From: Anthostomella pinea
Lineage: Eukaryota > Ascomycota > Sordariomycetes > Xylariales > Xylariaceae
Assembly (NCBI GenBank): GCA_963556695.1
Contig: CAUWAG010000020.1
Location: 2,418,001-2,482,000, forward strand
Direction of reading: 5' to 3'
DNA: 64,000 nucleotides
Made by a program: the position numbers and the translations under genes. Under the pieces are notes generated by a model. The model saw only the letters and a program-made list of their open reading frames with translations, was not told the origin of the DNA and did no database searches. This document shows, piece by piece, positions 22,440 to 33,710 of this stretch (positions are counted from its first letter, which is position 1; every line of letters starts with the position of its first letter).

Positions 22440-22985
22440 TCCCACGCCGACCCACCGCCTACGACTACTATTTCTCTACACGACCCCCTCCCTTCCGCTC
22501 TCCTCACTCCTCCTGTATTTGGTTTTTTGTTCCATCTCGACCCTGCTTGTCTCTGCCTCGAGTGAACTTGGACCTGTCCAAGTGAGCTCTGTCTCACCCA
22601 GACTCGGTCGTACCCATTGACCACTCGCCTGCTTTGCTTGCTCTTATATCGGCCTGGTCCCTCCACTTTGAGCAACTGCTTCCTCGTGCTCAGCAGCATC
22701 AGTTCACCACCACATTCATTCTGCGGCAGTCGTCTTGCATCGGTCTTTGACGTATCTAACCCCCAGTCGTTCTTTATAACAACAACAACTAGCCACGCCC
22801 TCTCCTGGTCTTCAGTATATATACCCTCTGCGACATTTTCAGAACACCTTACTAGTAATATCTCGGTCCTTCGCACGTCGACTTGCAGGCAGCCTTATAC
22901 CCCACATTGCGTCCGAGAAGGTAGCTACCGTTCTACCACGAATATAAATACTTAATACATAAAGCGGTTTGTCATTTTCGGCATC
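22440..22985 (+). promoter_or_regulatory. Pyrimidine-rich promoter and 5' leader of the homeodomain gene
   Basis: Long CT-rich stretches (about 22470-22560) and a TATATATA run near 22813-22821 lie within 550 bp of the start codon at 22986. Both features are common in filamentous fungal promoters. The transcription start itself cannot be fixed from sequence. Confidence 0.4.
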
Positions 22986-24970
22986 ATGAACATGCAATTC
23001 TGTGCTCAATCGAACTACGCCTCGGCGTACGGCTTCAACCATGGACAAGGAAACCCCATGCAATATCCCGAAAGCCAGTACCAAGTCCATCCTGGATTCC
23101 CCGGCCTCCAATACATGTACGGCTATCAGCAACCCAGCAGCCACCTTGGGGCCGAACGGAGTGGATTGAGTGACGGCAAAACCGAGTCGAAGCCTCGGTT
23201 GTCGAAAGAGGAGGTTGAGAAGCTGGAGAAGGTGTTTCAAGAAAACCCCAAGCCTTCGAGCTCGGTGAAGGCACAACTGGCGGATGGGCTTGGACTGGAA
23301 CGTCCAAGAATCAATGTAACATATGCCCTTTGATACGCATCCCATCGCGCTGTGCTGACTCGACTTACCAGAACTGGTTTCAAAATCGGCGGGCCAAGGC
23401 AAAGCAGGAGAGGAAGCAAGAAGAATACGAGGCCCGAAGAGCGGCAGAGAAAGCCACCTCGACGCCGAACTCCCCCGACGAGGATACAGCCAGCGAAGCT
23501 TCAGAGTCCCTGGGTGACAACGTTCCCAGACGTATGCAACCATCGTCCGCTATTTTCCCAGATCTCACCTCGACCTCTCACGTCACGGGCTCCTCATACG
23601 AGGATGAAGATGAGGACGATACCCCTGTTGGCTCCGATGCTATCGGCTCTCCCTCTGTCCAAGATTCCAGTTCCCACCATGATGACTCGACTGGTGGTTT
23701 CCAATCTCCCCTGTCGCTCGACTACTCGCACACAGAAATGCCCGGGTTGTCGCAGGATCACACCCATCACGGTTACACTCAACCTAGATCTATGAGCGAC
23801 TACAGCTCATTCATGTCGTCCCAACATGAGATAGAGCACGACAGTCGCGGGGAACGCTTGAATAGCGTTTCAATTCGAGTGCCTTCGCCCGATGATCATG
23901 GCATGCCCGGTGAGCATGACAGCGGACGTCTCTATCCCAACCTGATGAGCGCAGGGCTCCCGAGCTCAACGACGACATATTTCTTCCAGCCGCATTCGGG
24001 CATCGATTCAGGGATAACGGGAAGCCCTTTGGAAGACACCAGGACCGACAACACAGAGCTAGTGACGCAACTAGGATCCCAGGGCATGCCCACGCCAGAC
24101 GACTCCTTCAAGTCGCCTCCCCCCCCCGCCAACATTGCATCACGCCGAAACACACCGCGTCCAGCATCTCTCCAAACTGCCTCTCTGAGAAGCCGTTCCT
24201 ACAACCTCGGTTGTGGTCCCAAGACTGCAATTGATGGGAAGAGGATAGATCCTTGCAGCCCTGCCTCTGCAATGCGCCGCATTGTATCTGCCACGGGAGC
24301 TGGCCCCGGGCGGGTTCAAAAGTACAGTATGGGACCACGTTCCCCTATGTACTTTGGTAGGAATCATGAAGCGTTGCTTCAGTACCGTACTCGTTCGCCG
24401 GCTGGGTCAATGAGCTCGACGTTCCAGGGCGCGGCTCCGCCAACACCAATGACGCCAGCCCTCCTGGACCAACAATCCATTCGGGAGCCGACCGTGTCCT
24501 CGACATGCTCTGACGATGGCTCGTTCATGCTAGGTGGAGGGGTGTCATCGAATATCATGCAGGAACTGAAGGCAGAGTCCAACCTCAAGACGCCTCCAAG
24601 TACACCCGGCCTAATGACCAACTTCTCTGCTCACAACTATAATGCCAACCCGTTCAGCTCTGGGGTTGACTTCTCTGCGGACCAACCGCTTTTGACGCCA
24701 TTCTTCAATACCGAGTTTCCGGATCTCAGCATGCGTAACATGCCTAGCTATGTGGAGTTGAGCGATGGCAGTCTTCCAACAACGCCGTTGTACACCAACA
24801 TGATGGGTTCCATCCCAGAACAGAGTTCATTCGCTGGCAGTTCCATGAACAACACTCAGTACGACTGGGATGCGAACGAGTCTGTCATCTCGCCCAAGTC
24901 CTCCCCAGGTCAACCTCGATCAAAGCAGATTCAGTTCACTCAGAACATGACTCCTCAGGATTACTGTTAG
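22986..24970 (+). CDS. Homeodomain transcription factor, 642 residues, two exons
   Basis: This is a predicted nuclear developmental regulator. Exon 1 is 22986-23315 and exon 2 is 23372-24970. The 56-bp intron (GTAACA...CCAG) splits recognition helix 3. The homeodomain covers about residues 68-124: KPRLSKEEVEKLEKVF in helix 1, then SSVKAQLADGLGL, then RPRIN joined to NWFQNRRAKAKQ. W112, F113, N115 and R117 are the invariant helix 3 residues. A charged linker KQERKQEEYEARRAAEK follows. The remaining 500 residues are Ser/Pro/Thr-rich with acidic patches (SYEDEDEDD) and repeated TP/SP sites, and they have no second domain. Fungal homeodomain proteins of this class control conidiation, appressorium or fruiting-body formation; which one applies here is not decided by sequence. 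The 10-kb gene-free upstream region suggests complex regulation. Confidence 0.93.
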
Positions 24971-26364
24971 TCAGTGCTGGAATGAACGCGTCTCAACCAA
25001 ACATCCAGCACGGTGCGGGCCACTTGCCCACGACTACGCTGTCACAATCTCATCAGGCGATATCCGAAAGCTCGACATAATGAGCTGGTCTTGCCGGATC
25101 ACCGAGATCACTCGGACGGGGTCACGTGTACCAATACTCCTACGTGCTTTTTGTCGTTGCATTGTCAGCCGTACAGCATCTGCATCTGCTCTTTCGTTGA
25201 TGGGTACTGTCAATTTCCCACACAGCTTTAGATGGACGTTCAACAAGCCAAGTTCTTCTTTCATAATGTAATGAACACGGTTAATGCGTTGGGAATCAGG
25301 GACCATGCAAAAACAAATGATACCCCAGGAGGGAAGGGGAGGCGTCGCGGAGGGCCGACTATGCTATGTGTTTTCGTCTTGTTCTTGTTCCGAGGGAGGT
25401 CCGCAGTGCGCTCTCCCCAATATTCCAGCCCTTACATGTGCCTCTGGCATGAGTGGGAAAGCGATGGCTTATTGGATAATGATAAACTTGAACACTCGAA
25501 CATGTTGAAGACAAGGGTTTCTCGGTACTGTCGTAATCGGGGATGGAATACGCGGTGGTGAAGTTTGAGGAAGCAGAAAAAGACGGCGCATCTCTGGGTC
25601 CATGTCTTTCCTGGTATCTGTAATGACGAGACGGCAACAGACGGCACGGCAGGCTATTACATACACACTGAGAATCACACGGCTGTACAACATATCAAGC
25701 TCATCTGGCAAACTAGACCTCACGGAGGCATCTTCTTGATCCATCATGATGATCATGTATGCTGGGCAGTGTTCGGCAAGCTGGCGATTGCCTCTGAGTG
25801 ACTGTCTAGGCCGTGATCACTGGTACACTGAGCCTCATAAGTCTCCGTACGCGCCATGTTGGAAGAATCCCAGATCACACGCGAAGATTTGGAAATACTG
25901 GAATAAGCAGACAGGCATAAGCAGCTCATGGCTATAAAGTCATCTTCGATGCTTATTCTAGCGTGGTTATTCCATTTTTTAATTATCGCATCTTTCGCTT
26001 GGTGGATGAGGAGTGTATGGAGACTTATGAGGGCTCAGTGTACGTATTTGGCTGATCAGTTGCAGCTTCCTCTGATCAACATCCCATCATCACACCGGGA
26101 AGTACCTGCTGCCTCAAGACTACCTCACCGTTCCTCCTACTTGCCAACCACTTGATGTACAAGCTGGCAAGCACGATAACTTGACGCCACCCTACTCACA
26201 GATACGAGCTGCTTGGGCACCCCCTTGACCTTTCGCATAACAACTCGGCTTATCTAACACCAATCATCATCACAGTCATCATACAGTTCTTACAAAAAGC
26301 GCTATACGTTCTCATCACCACTACAAGGACACTGCGCAACATCCACCTTCACCGAACACGCAGA
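24971..26364. other. Intergenic with a MITE
   Basis: This is the 3' flank of the homeodomain gene, then the transposon-like repeat at 25826-26040, then a probable leader of the next small gene (about 26270-26364, with a CA-rich run before the ATG). The short open frames here, including one inside the MITE, are not supported. Confidence 0.6.
25826..26040. mobile_element. MITE, 215 bp, copy A
   Basis: The element is flanked by TA on both sides (25824-25825 and 26041-26042). Its ends are inverted repeats of about 22 bp: the left end starts CACTGAGCCTCATAAGTCTC, and the right end read in reverse starts CACTGAGCCCTCATAAGTCT, with one extra C. Inner copies of GGAATAAGCAG and its inverse GCTTATTC form a second inverted pair. 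There is no coding capacity, so it must have been moved by a transposase elsewhere. The TA duplication points to the Tc1/mariner (Fot1/pogo) superfamily. Confidence 0.85.
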
Positions 26365-26892
26365 ATGGAACTCGGAATCATGGCCGCGTACGACCCCTCC
26401 GTGATCGCCACCATCGGATCTCTTGAGCAGGCAAGGCTTGGCATCCAGGTTGACAACTTCCATGTGTTCCTCGAGGAATATCGAGTCCTCGCCGTCCACC
26501 ACCATATGAACAACCACTTCGGCCTGACCCTTGTCCATCGCGACACCGACGAGGGGCCCAGCAGTCGTCCTTGCTTGACCAGAGAGGAGAGAAGGTCTCG
26601 AAACCTGGAAGTCATCTCCGAGGAGGGGGACAGCAGTCGTCCTCGCTCGACTGTGCCCTTCGTAGACCTACAAAGAGTCTTGTCAAGTGATTCAACGCGA
26701 GGAAAACGGCGAGTCCGGCAAATTCTGAAGCGGATCCTACTGACCGCATCGAGGCTGACATGGACCTCTTTGCTCAATAATCCACAGACAGTGTCGGCAT
26801 CCTACCAAAGAGGCCTGACGTTAGGTAGCGATGGACGAGTCCATGGTTGTAATCAAACCACCGCAGGTATTGTATCCCAGGTCGCTCGATGA
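26365..26892 (+). CDS. Small orphan fungal protein, 175 residues
   Basis: One open frame starts in good context (AGAATGG) after a leader-like CA-rich sequence. The N-terminal 70 residues (SLEQARLGIQVDNFHVFLEE, then AVHHHMNNHFGLTLVHRDTD) resemble uncharacterised fungal proteins whose core reads LLHRHF followed by an acidic EGE motif. Here the second His of that core is changed (LVHRDTDEG). The middle carries a 72-bp-spaced imperfect duplication (CAGCAGTCGTCCT at 26559 and 26631), giving two SSRP segments. The C-terminal half looks less protein-like, so the gene may be truncated or decaying. The function is unknown. Confidence 0.5.
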   Translation: MELGIMAAYDPSVIATIGSLEQARLGIQVDNFHVFLEEYRVLAVHHHMNNHFGLTLVHRDTDEGPSSRPCLTREERRSRNLEVISEEGDSSRPRSTVPFVDLQRVLSSDSTRGKRRVRQILKRILLTASRLTWTSLLNNPQTVSASYQRGLTLGSDGRVHGCNQTTAGIVSQVAR

Positions 26893-27731
26893 GCCTGACT
26901 TTGAATTACTGCAGCGCTAAAATTAACGTCGAGGCTTCCTCGCTGTTAGTGAAGAAAATACTCAACCTCATGGCCCCCCAGACATGATTAATTATGGCGA
27001 CGGCATGGGGGCCAGATGGGGACATCCCCACAATGGCAGAGTTGCATTTCGCTACCAGTCTGCCGATAATATATTAATATCTGGGGTTGATATGTTAAGC
27101 CTGGGGTGCGCTCCCCGGTCTCTGGAGAAATCCCCACCACGTGCCCCCCTCCCTATTCCCCATATCCCCCATATCCAACGACTCCGTCATCCAGTCGCAG
27201 CTGATGCCATGCTGATATGCGGGGGACTTTGACCGAGCGCATCACGACATTGCCGGCCCTTCCAACATTTGCCGGGTCTGGCAATCTCGAGTTGGCCTGG
27301 GCAGCCTGGGGGAGACGGCCCTCGTCCTGCAAGGGTCAAGCTCGCCCGTCTGTGCTCCGCACTCCGCTGTCTTTCGTGCTCCGAATGACCACATCACCTC
27401 CGCACTAATAGGCTTCAACGGGGTATAACTCGATGGAGAACCTGGGGGAATAGGTCCGATTGAAAGGGATGTCTACTTGACAGGACCTCAGCCAAGACAC
27501 CGCGGTCAATACACCTCGGCGAAGACATCGCCGAGACGCTCTGCCGGCTCATGCGGACGGGACGGCAGCTTGGGCTGGGCGTTGAAGCATGATGAGCCAG
27601 GGGACTACTAAAGGGCACGACATCGTCTTCCTTTCGTCTGCTCTCGACCTCAGAGCACTTGTCTGACTGCCTTGCCTGCCAAGTTCCTGCGGCTTCTTGT
27701 CTCTCTTACTCTCTCCGTGCCCTCTCTCACG
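26893..27731. other. Intergenic; upstream region of the carboxylesterase gene
   Basis: No gene is seen. A CT-rich stretch near 27690-27730 just before the start codon is typical of a fungal leader. Confidence 0.55.
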
Positions 27732-29649
27732 ATGCGCTTCCCCTTGGGCGCAGCCGCCCTTGGCTGCTTCGCCGTTCCCACCCTTGCTGTTCCGAATTTG
27801 ACTTACCGCAATGAGACCGGAACAACACCCAACGTGGCTGTCAAGAATGGAACGTACTCAGGTATCTACAGTGCTGAGTATGACCAAGATTTCTTTCTAG
27901 GCATGCCCTACGCACAGGTATGTCCACCTTTACAGTTTTAAAACCTCAACAGCTCTGTGAGCAATAGGCTAAATCTACATGACGTGCTCAGAAAGCCGCT
28001 CGCTTCATTTTAGCCGAGCCGCTTGCCACTGCATGGAACGGTACGAAGGAGGCCACAGCCTACCCGCCTCACTGCATAGGCTACGGTGGCGACGAGATCG
28101 GCTACCCACTCTCGGAAGACTGCCTGTACCTCAATGTCATCCGGCCCGCTGGGCTGGACGACACCGCCGACCTCCCGGTGGCCGTCTGGATCCACGGCGG
28201 CGGACTCGTCATGGGCGGGTCGGCCGACAGGCGCTACAACCTCAGCTTCATCGTCGACAACGCCGTCCAGCAGGGCACCCCCATGCTAGGCGTCAGCCTC
28301 AACTACCGGCTCTCGGCCTTCGGGTTCCTGAGCGGGAGCGAGGCGAGCGAGGCAGGCGTCACGAACATCGGGTTCCGCGATCAGCGGCTGGCTCTGCAGT
28401 GGGTTCGGGAGAACATCGCGGCCTTTGGCGGCGCGCCTGACAAGGTCACTATTTGGGGCGAGAGCTCGGGGGCTGAGTCGGTCACGGCCCAGGTCGTGGC
28501 TTATAACGGTGAGTCCTCATTCACAACTGGGAAATCTTGTTATGTAAGATAAGATATACTGACGCCAAAATAGGTCGTGATGACGGCCTGTTCCGCGGCG
28601 CAATCGCCGAGTCGGGCTTCGGCAGCATCCTGAACAGATACCCAGGCGGCCTCAACGCCACAACGGCATTGCAAGAGACATTCGACAACCTCGTGGCCAA
28701 CACATCGTGCGCCTCCACCCTCGGCATCGGCGACTCCATCTCCTGCCTCAGCGCGCTCCCCCTCGACGAGCTCCACTACGCCCTCAACGTGACGGCCGTG
28801 GGGCCGTGGCCGCCCGTCCTCGACGGCGACTTCCTCGCCGACTACCCCTCGAAGCAGATAGACAACGGCGCATTCGTGCAGGTGCCGATCATGATCGGGT
28901 GCAACAGCGACGAGGGCACGGCCTTCGGCCCCGACTCGCCGGTGAACACCGACGCCGACTTCGCCGCCGCCGTCCGCAGCACCATCGACCCCAACGCCAC
29001 GCTGTCCTCAGGTCTGACCATCGACGCCATTGTCGACACCCTCGCGGCGCTCTACCCCGACATCCAGAGCGTGGGGATCCCCTCGCTGGAATCCTGGCCC
29101 GAGGTCATTACCCCCGCCACCGACGGCGTCGCGTCTTTGGGTTTGCAGTACCGCCGCGCGAACGCGCTGTACGGCGACATGAAGATGCAGTACCTTCGGC
29201 GCGCGAGCAACGTCGCCTGGTCGGCCGCAGGCGTGCCGTCGTGGGCCTACCGCTTCGACGTGACCGTCGGCGGGGTGCCGGCTTCTGTATCCGCGACGCA
29301 CTTCCAGGAGGTCGCCTTCGTGTTCCACAACCTGGCCGGCGACGGCTACGCCACGAACCCGTTCGCCGGCATGCCGGCGTCGTACCGGGCGCTCTCCGAG
29401 ACCATGTCGACGGCGTGGGTCAACTTCGTGACAGGGCTGGATCCGAATGGCGGCGGCGCGGCGGGTGGTGGGGGGATGATAGCGCCGGAGTGGCCGGTTT
29501 ATAACACGACGGATGGTGGAGGTGTCGGGAGGGAGATTGTTTGGAAGGCGGATGAGGACGGGGAGGCGAGTTTTGTTGAGATGGATGATTTTAGGGCGGC
29601 CGGCATGGCGTGGCTTGCTGAGCATTCTTTGGATGTGTGGGGGGCTTAG
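27732..29649 (+). CDS. Secreted type-B carboxylesterase/lipase, 592 residues, three exons
   Basis: This is a predicted extracellular ester hydrolase of the alpha/beta-hydrolase (cholinesterase-like, COesterase) family. Exons are 27732-27917, 27992-28508 and 28574-29649; introns are 74 and 65 bp. The signal peptide is MRFPLGAAALGCFAVPTLAV. The oxyanion-hole motif is WIHGGG near residue 130. The nucleophile Ser220 sits in GESSG, after SEDCLYLNV, the family's second signature. The catalytic acid is Glu348 in CNSDEGTAF and the catalytic His is His477 in THFQEVAFVF. Several N-x-S/T sites suggest glycosylation. The family includes lipases, feruloyl esterases and carboxylesterases, so the substrate cannot be told from sequence. 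Confidence 0.92.
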
Positions 29650-30450
29650 TGGTCGCTACTGCGTACCAGATTAGGTATCTATCTGTTGATTGATGAGAAC
29701 ATGAATACTTTTTGATGATATGCGGTAGCAGTTTTCTTTCTTGAATACGTTCTAGATTGTGGTGAGTGATCTGAGGATAAGCGTTGAGAAGATCGTGGGA
29801 CTTTGGAGAAAAGTTCAGACGGGCCCCGGCCGTGGCGAGGAAATGTTGGCTCGCCCCTGTAACTCTGCCTCATCAGCTTGGGGGAAGAAGGCTGGCTGTT
29901 GGGATCACTCTGATGGCGCCCGTGGGAAGAAAAGGGGCATATGTAAGAATGCTATGAACTCAAGCCAATGTCCTGATCTGTGATCTCTGAAGTGAGAGTC
30001 CACCTATTGACATCGACACACCAAGCTCACTGACCTAAGTCGATAGTTTGAGTGCGTTTTTCGTCTATTTCAAGTTGCTGCATGCGGTATACCATCCTTC
30101 ACACAATGTCCGCGCCTCGGATAGACTCAATGGAAACGCATCACAGAGTTTGTATCAAAATTATAAAAGAAATCGCCTGAGCTCGCTATTGACAAATATG
30201 CAAGTACGCCCAATGGGCGTCTTAAGCACCAGAATAAGGAGCAAGAGACTAACTTACCAGGCCACCTCGGATCAAGAACGCCGCTGCCCTAGCCCATACA
30301 CTGAGTCTTCCTTTATGCAAATCGTATCCCCTAATCCAACCCCCTTCATTCCTTCATCTCTCCGTCCTCTTATTTCTCCTTCCCCTGTCTCTCGCACTGT
30401 CTCCCCTCCCCCGTGTATCCAAACCTCCCTCCCAATTCTCTGCCAGAAAC
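29650..30450. other. Intergenic between convergent genes
   Basis: This is the 3' flank of the carboxylesterase and of the minus-strand RING gene. A C/T-rich run is present near 30345-30440. No gene is seen. Confidence 0.55.
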
Positions 30451-31410
30451 TCAGAAGCCACGATAGAACCGCGCCTGCTGCATTTGCATACTGAAGTGAT
30501 CCATAGGCGGAGAAGTATACATCCCAGCATACACACCAGTATAACCCCAAGTATACCCGGGGTACTGGAACGCACCCGGCCCGTGCATCACACCCAGCGG
30601 CGCCGCTCCGGGGTAATAATACTGCGGCACGCCGCCATTCGTGTGGCCCATGTACACACCACCGTCCGGCATGGGAGGAGGTGAGACGCGGTGGGTACGA
30701 GGTCGACGTCGCGTCGGCCGCGTGGTCGGGGATGGTGGTCCCGGCGGGGATGGCGAACGACTCGGCGGTGGTGATACGTGACTCGCGTGGCAGGTCGCGC
30801 AGCTTGGATCTTGCAGGGTGTTTCCGATATCGACGATTTCGCGGGCTTGGTCTTGGGGGTTGGCGGCGCCGTAGATGGTGAGCATGGTGGCGTGGTTGGC
30901 GGCGCAGAAGACGGGGGCGCGGCAGGAGGGGCAGCCCGGGTTGCGGCCGTTGCGGTTCATGTTGAACCACTATGGTGTTGGATGTTAGTACGGGCGGTTT
31001 TTATTCGGGAGCTTGCGTTTGGAATTGAGTTCGGGTATGTGCCGTGGATTGGATGGAAGGGGGAAAGGGGAAGGGGGGAAACGGCGAAACTGGAAAAAAG
31101 TGAAAAGGGGGTGTCTGTGAAGTGGTGGATCTGGTTGTTTACTCACGTGGAAGAGACAGCTATACCCGAATGCGTGCCCACATCGAGGAAGGACAGCATA
31201 AACCTCATGGGTATCGCGAGAATTGGTGTCGAAGCGGGGGTTGACCAGAGCGAGGTTCTTGTCGTAGCAGATCTGGCACTCGATCGACAGGTGGACAGGC
31301 GGCGGGTTGAGCAGATGTCCATCCTCGTCGAAGTGCTCGAGGATCGCGTTGAAGTTATTGGTCTCTACTGTGACTACCGTAGTACGGGGACGTTGGCCTT
31401 CTTGGTCCAT
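30451..31410 (-). CDS. RING-type zinc finger protein, 260 residues, two exons
   Basis: This is a putative E3 ubiquitin ligase. Exon 1 is 31147-31410, starting at an ACCACCATGG context. The intron is 177 bp (GTGAGT...CATAG), and exon 2 is 30451-30969. The finger is formed across the splice: C45-x2-C48 (CQICYD), C77-x-H79 (RCGHAF), C85-x2-H88 (CLFH) and C101-x2-C104 (CPSC). The spacing between H79 and C85 is wider than in a standard RING, so it is a variant. The first loop of 28 residues is long. The C-terminal half is rich in Pro, Arg, Gly and Tyr (from PPPMPDGG to QQARFYRGF), with no second domain, which could be a protein-binding tail. The partner and substrates are unknown. Confidence 0.75.
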
Positions 31411-33155
31411 GGTGGTTGGGTACTTGATTGGGTGTAGGTGAAGCAAGGGTGACTCGCAGTGTAATAAGGAGCGAAGCTTATGAATGACGATCAGACGGTG
31501 TCTAGCAAGAGATGTAAGAGGTCGGAATTGTCAAATGAGTGACTGGATGAGCGGTGGTAAGGATTTGTCGTGTCCATGTAGAGAGATGAAACCATGGTGA
31601 GAACTACGTGCCGACTTATCAGAAGTTGCTTGCTCAACATTCTTTCATCCATAGGAAGAGGCACCATTGACAGCTTTTCTGGATTGTGCCGGTATTGTCC
31701 GTACCTATCGGCGGACTTTGGGTTGACTTCAATGGGCAAGATGGGAGGGTAATTGGCTAGACTGAAAATACCTTGCCTAAAGACGCACATTCAACTCACG
31801 GGCTTGGTATTCAACTGTTCATCACAATGCTTCGACATGAGTGCAGACACTGTAGAAAGGTTAATCCCGACATGATGTCCTGCGAGAGCTCCTATTGTGA
31901 ACTCGATAGACCTACTGTAGCGTTGTTCGATCGTGTGCTCATCGAACCCTACTCATAGACTTAGGATAATGGTGCAGCACGGGTTGCTTATAGGTCCATT
32001 CTTTCTGCGACTTGTCCGTTGCCCTGCGTCGCTCTCCCTTAAGTGACAGACACCTTGCGGCCGAGTTCTATACCTACCCTTTGGGAGCTTGGCAGCGGAA
32101 GGTTTTCAAGATGCCCTTCTCACGCAACTATTCTTGGGACTGCTTCAACGCCGCCAAGTTGATTTTGCTTTAAGGAAGTTCATCCTCCAACAGGACGCAC
32201 CAAACACCCACCCTACTAGGACCGAATAGACAGCAACTATAAAGACAAGCAATACAATCCGGACGAGATACCAATGATCACGGGTATACTCGACTCGTCT
32301 CGGTCATCTCGCTATCGCTATAACACTGCCACACACCCAGGGAAGACGGCACATGTCTATAAAAATAGTAGTAATACCTAGGCTTATTATCTTGTATTGT
32401 TACTCATGCTCAGTCACCCCTATAGTCCCAAGTCAGCCTAACGCTGGCACAAGGCTCTCTTCCCGAACTAACTTACTTAGGAAGCATCGCATCGTACGGT
32501 ACACCTTACTACTGTGTTGCGCCGTGTCGGGTTCTTAGTCCGAGAGGCGCCGAAGCATGTGGCGAGACTGGCGGGATTGGCTCGCTAGGATCAGTTCCCA
32601 CGCCGTACGGACCGAAACTCTATGTCGTGTGACCCTGCAGTGTGGATTATGGATGCGCGGCTGTCTGCGCAGAACGGCGTCTACAGGTGATGTGGTAGTA
32701 TGGGCGGGACCGCGGCGGATTTTGAGGACATCCAAGCACCGCCTAAAACGATCCTTCGTGCCTTTGCGCCGGCACGAGGGATTCGATTCGAATCCTCGCA
32801 TCCGTGTAACTCGCTCTTTGCTGACGTTGGAACTTTGAGATTGGTCCAAGTGAGTGATTGCGATACGTTGCCCTCCACCAAGTTTCGACATGTCTAATAG
32901 TAATCATACATAGTATGGCACAGACTACCTATGATGAAAGCCACGTCTCTGGTGACCTCATGGTTGACCTATGGAAATGGGATGAGGATGGAGATAGCTA
33001 ATGATATAAAGTCGTGGCTTGATGCCCAATGGAAGCAACTCAACACGAGGCAGTCAGTCAGTCAGTCGATATCAACCTCGAACTTATACCTACCGCGAAG
33101 CGTCCTCATCATCACCCTCATAACCATCACGAACCACCACCATCACCAGCACAAA
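31411..33155. other. Intergenic
   Basis: No supported gene lies here. Opposed open frames around 32535-32897 overlap on both strands and look like chance. The TATA-like TATAAA at 33005-33010 is about 150 bp upstream of the next start codon. Confidence 0.5.
33005..33010 (+). promoter_or_regulatory. TATA box candidate
   Basis: TATAAA lies about 146 bp upstream of the ATG at 33156. The call rests on motif and spacing only. Confidence 0.4.
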
Positions 33156-33710
33156 ATGCGCTTCTCCACCACTTCAGCCCTCCTCCTCCTCGGAGCCGCC
33201 ACAACCATCGCCCACGAGATAAAGATGACCTCCTATACCATCAACGATGCCGACGCCGACGCCAAAACCTGCGGCGACATAGACCTCGGCACCGCCGTCG
33301 GCACCGAGACCACCGTGCAAGTCTCAGGCGACAAGACGCCCAGCGCGTGCCAGAACCTCCACCAGGAAGCCCCGTGCGCGGTCTGGCAGCGCGATAGCGC
33401 CACCCCCAGCAGCCTGGGCGACAAGGGCGTGACCCTGTGCACCGTGAGCGTGTACGCCGGCTCCCGCTGCAGCGACAGTAAGCTATTCTCGAAAAGCTCC
33501 GGCAACTCGCAGGGCGTCGACTACACCATATCGGCGGCGTACAGCACGAGTTACCCAACCCGCGGCAGATCGAAGGGATGGGGGTCGTACGATGTGGTAT
33601 GTCAGGACGAGGTGCAGGGGGAGGAGTCGTCGTCTTCGTCTTCGGCGGCCGCTGAGGACAAGAGGGCTGAGGCTACGCCGGCGCCGGCGCCGCGGGCATT
33701 TGATGCTTGA
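33156..33710 (+). CDS. Small secreted six-cysteine protein, 184 residues
   Basis: The signal peptide is MRFSTTSALLLLGAATTIAH. The mature part has six cysteines, C39, C65, C74, C95, C105 and C149, which could form three disulfides. A Ser/Glu-rich linker (residues 155-168, EVQGEESSSSSSAAA) leads to a Lys-Arg pair at 169-170 followed by AEATPAPAPRAFDA. The KR then AEA arrangement resembles a Kex2 site followed by dipeptides trimmed by a Ste13-type peptidase. It is a single exon, with the start chosen because the signal peptide begins there. Although the same frame opens further upstream, that part has no support. I know no family; small size, secretion and cysteines are typical of candidate effectors or cell-surface proteins. 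Confidence 0.75.
   Translation: MRFSTTSALLLLGAATTIAHEIKMTSYTINDADADAKTCGDIDLGTAVGTETTVQVSGDKTPSACQNLHQEAPCAVWQRDSATPSSLGDKGVTLCTVSVYAGSRCSDSKLFSKSSGNSQGVDYTISAAYSTSYPTRGRSKGWGSYDVVCQDEVQGEESSSSSSAAAEDKRAEATPAPAPRAFDA

Larger units (their letters stand above)
12839..22985. other. 10-kb gene-poor region upstream of the homeodomain gene
   Basis: I find no gene with family resemblance or clear splice structure on either strand. Base composition is similar to the rest of the window, so this is not an AT-rich, RIP-mutated transposon graveyard. It holds several simple repeats: a C/T-rich (CCCCATC) run near 13672-13715, a perfect 14-bp duplication at 19628-19655, a 9-bp repeat at 20110-20154, GGGCGGTTG-type repeats near 20280-20325 and GGT-rich sequence near 21958-21985. 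The last 600 bp are pyrimidine-rich and end in a TATA-like run near 22813, which fits a promoter and leader. Long noncoding RNA genes cannot be excluded. Confidence 0.55.

Noticed and set aside
22986..24970. Mating-type locus gene
   Set aside because: The homeodomain is of the general developmental type and the neighbours are not the usual APN2/SLA2 flank.
25928..26155. Membrane-like 75-codon frame
   Set aside because: It starts inside the MITE and uses its AT-rich inner sequence, so it is not an independent gene.
32762..32800. tRNA-like B-box (GATTCGAATCC) sequence
   Set aside because: The stem-loop GGATT-CGATTCG-AATCC lacks the TTC-R-A-N-Y loop order, and no acceptor or anticodon arm fits around it.
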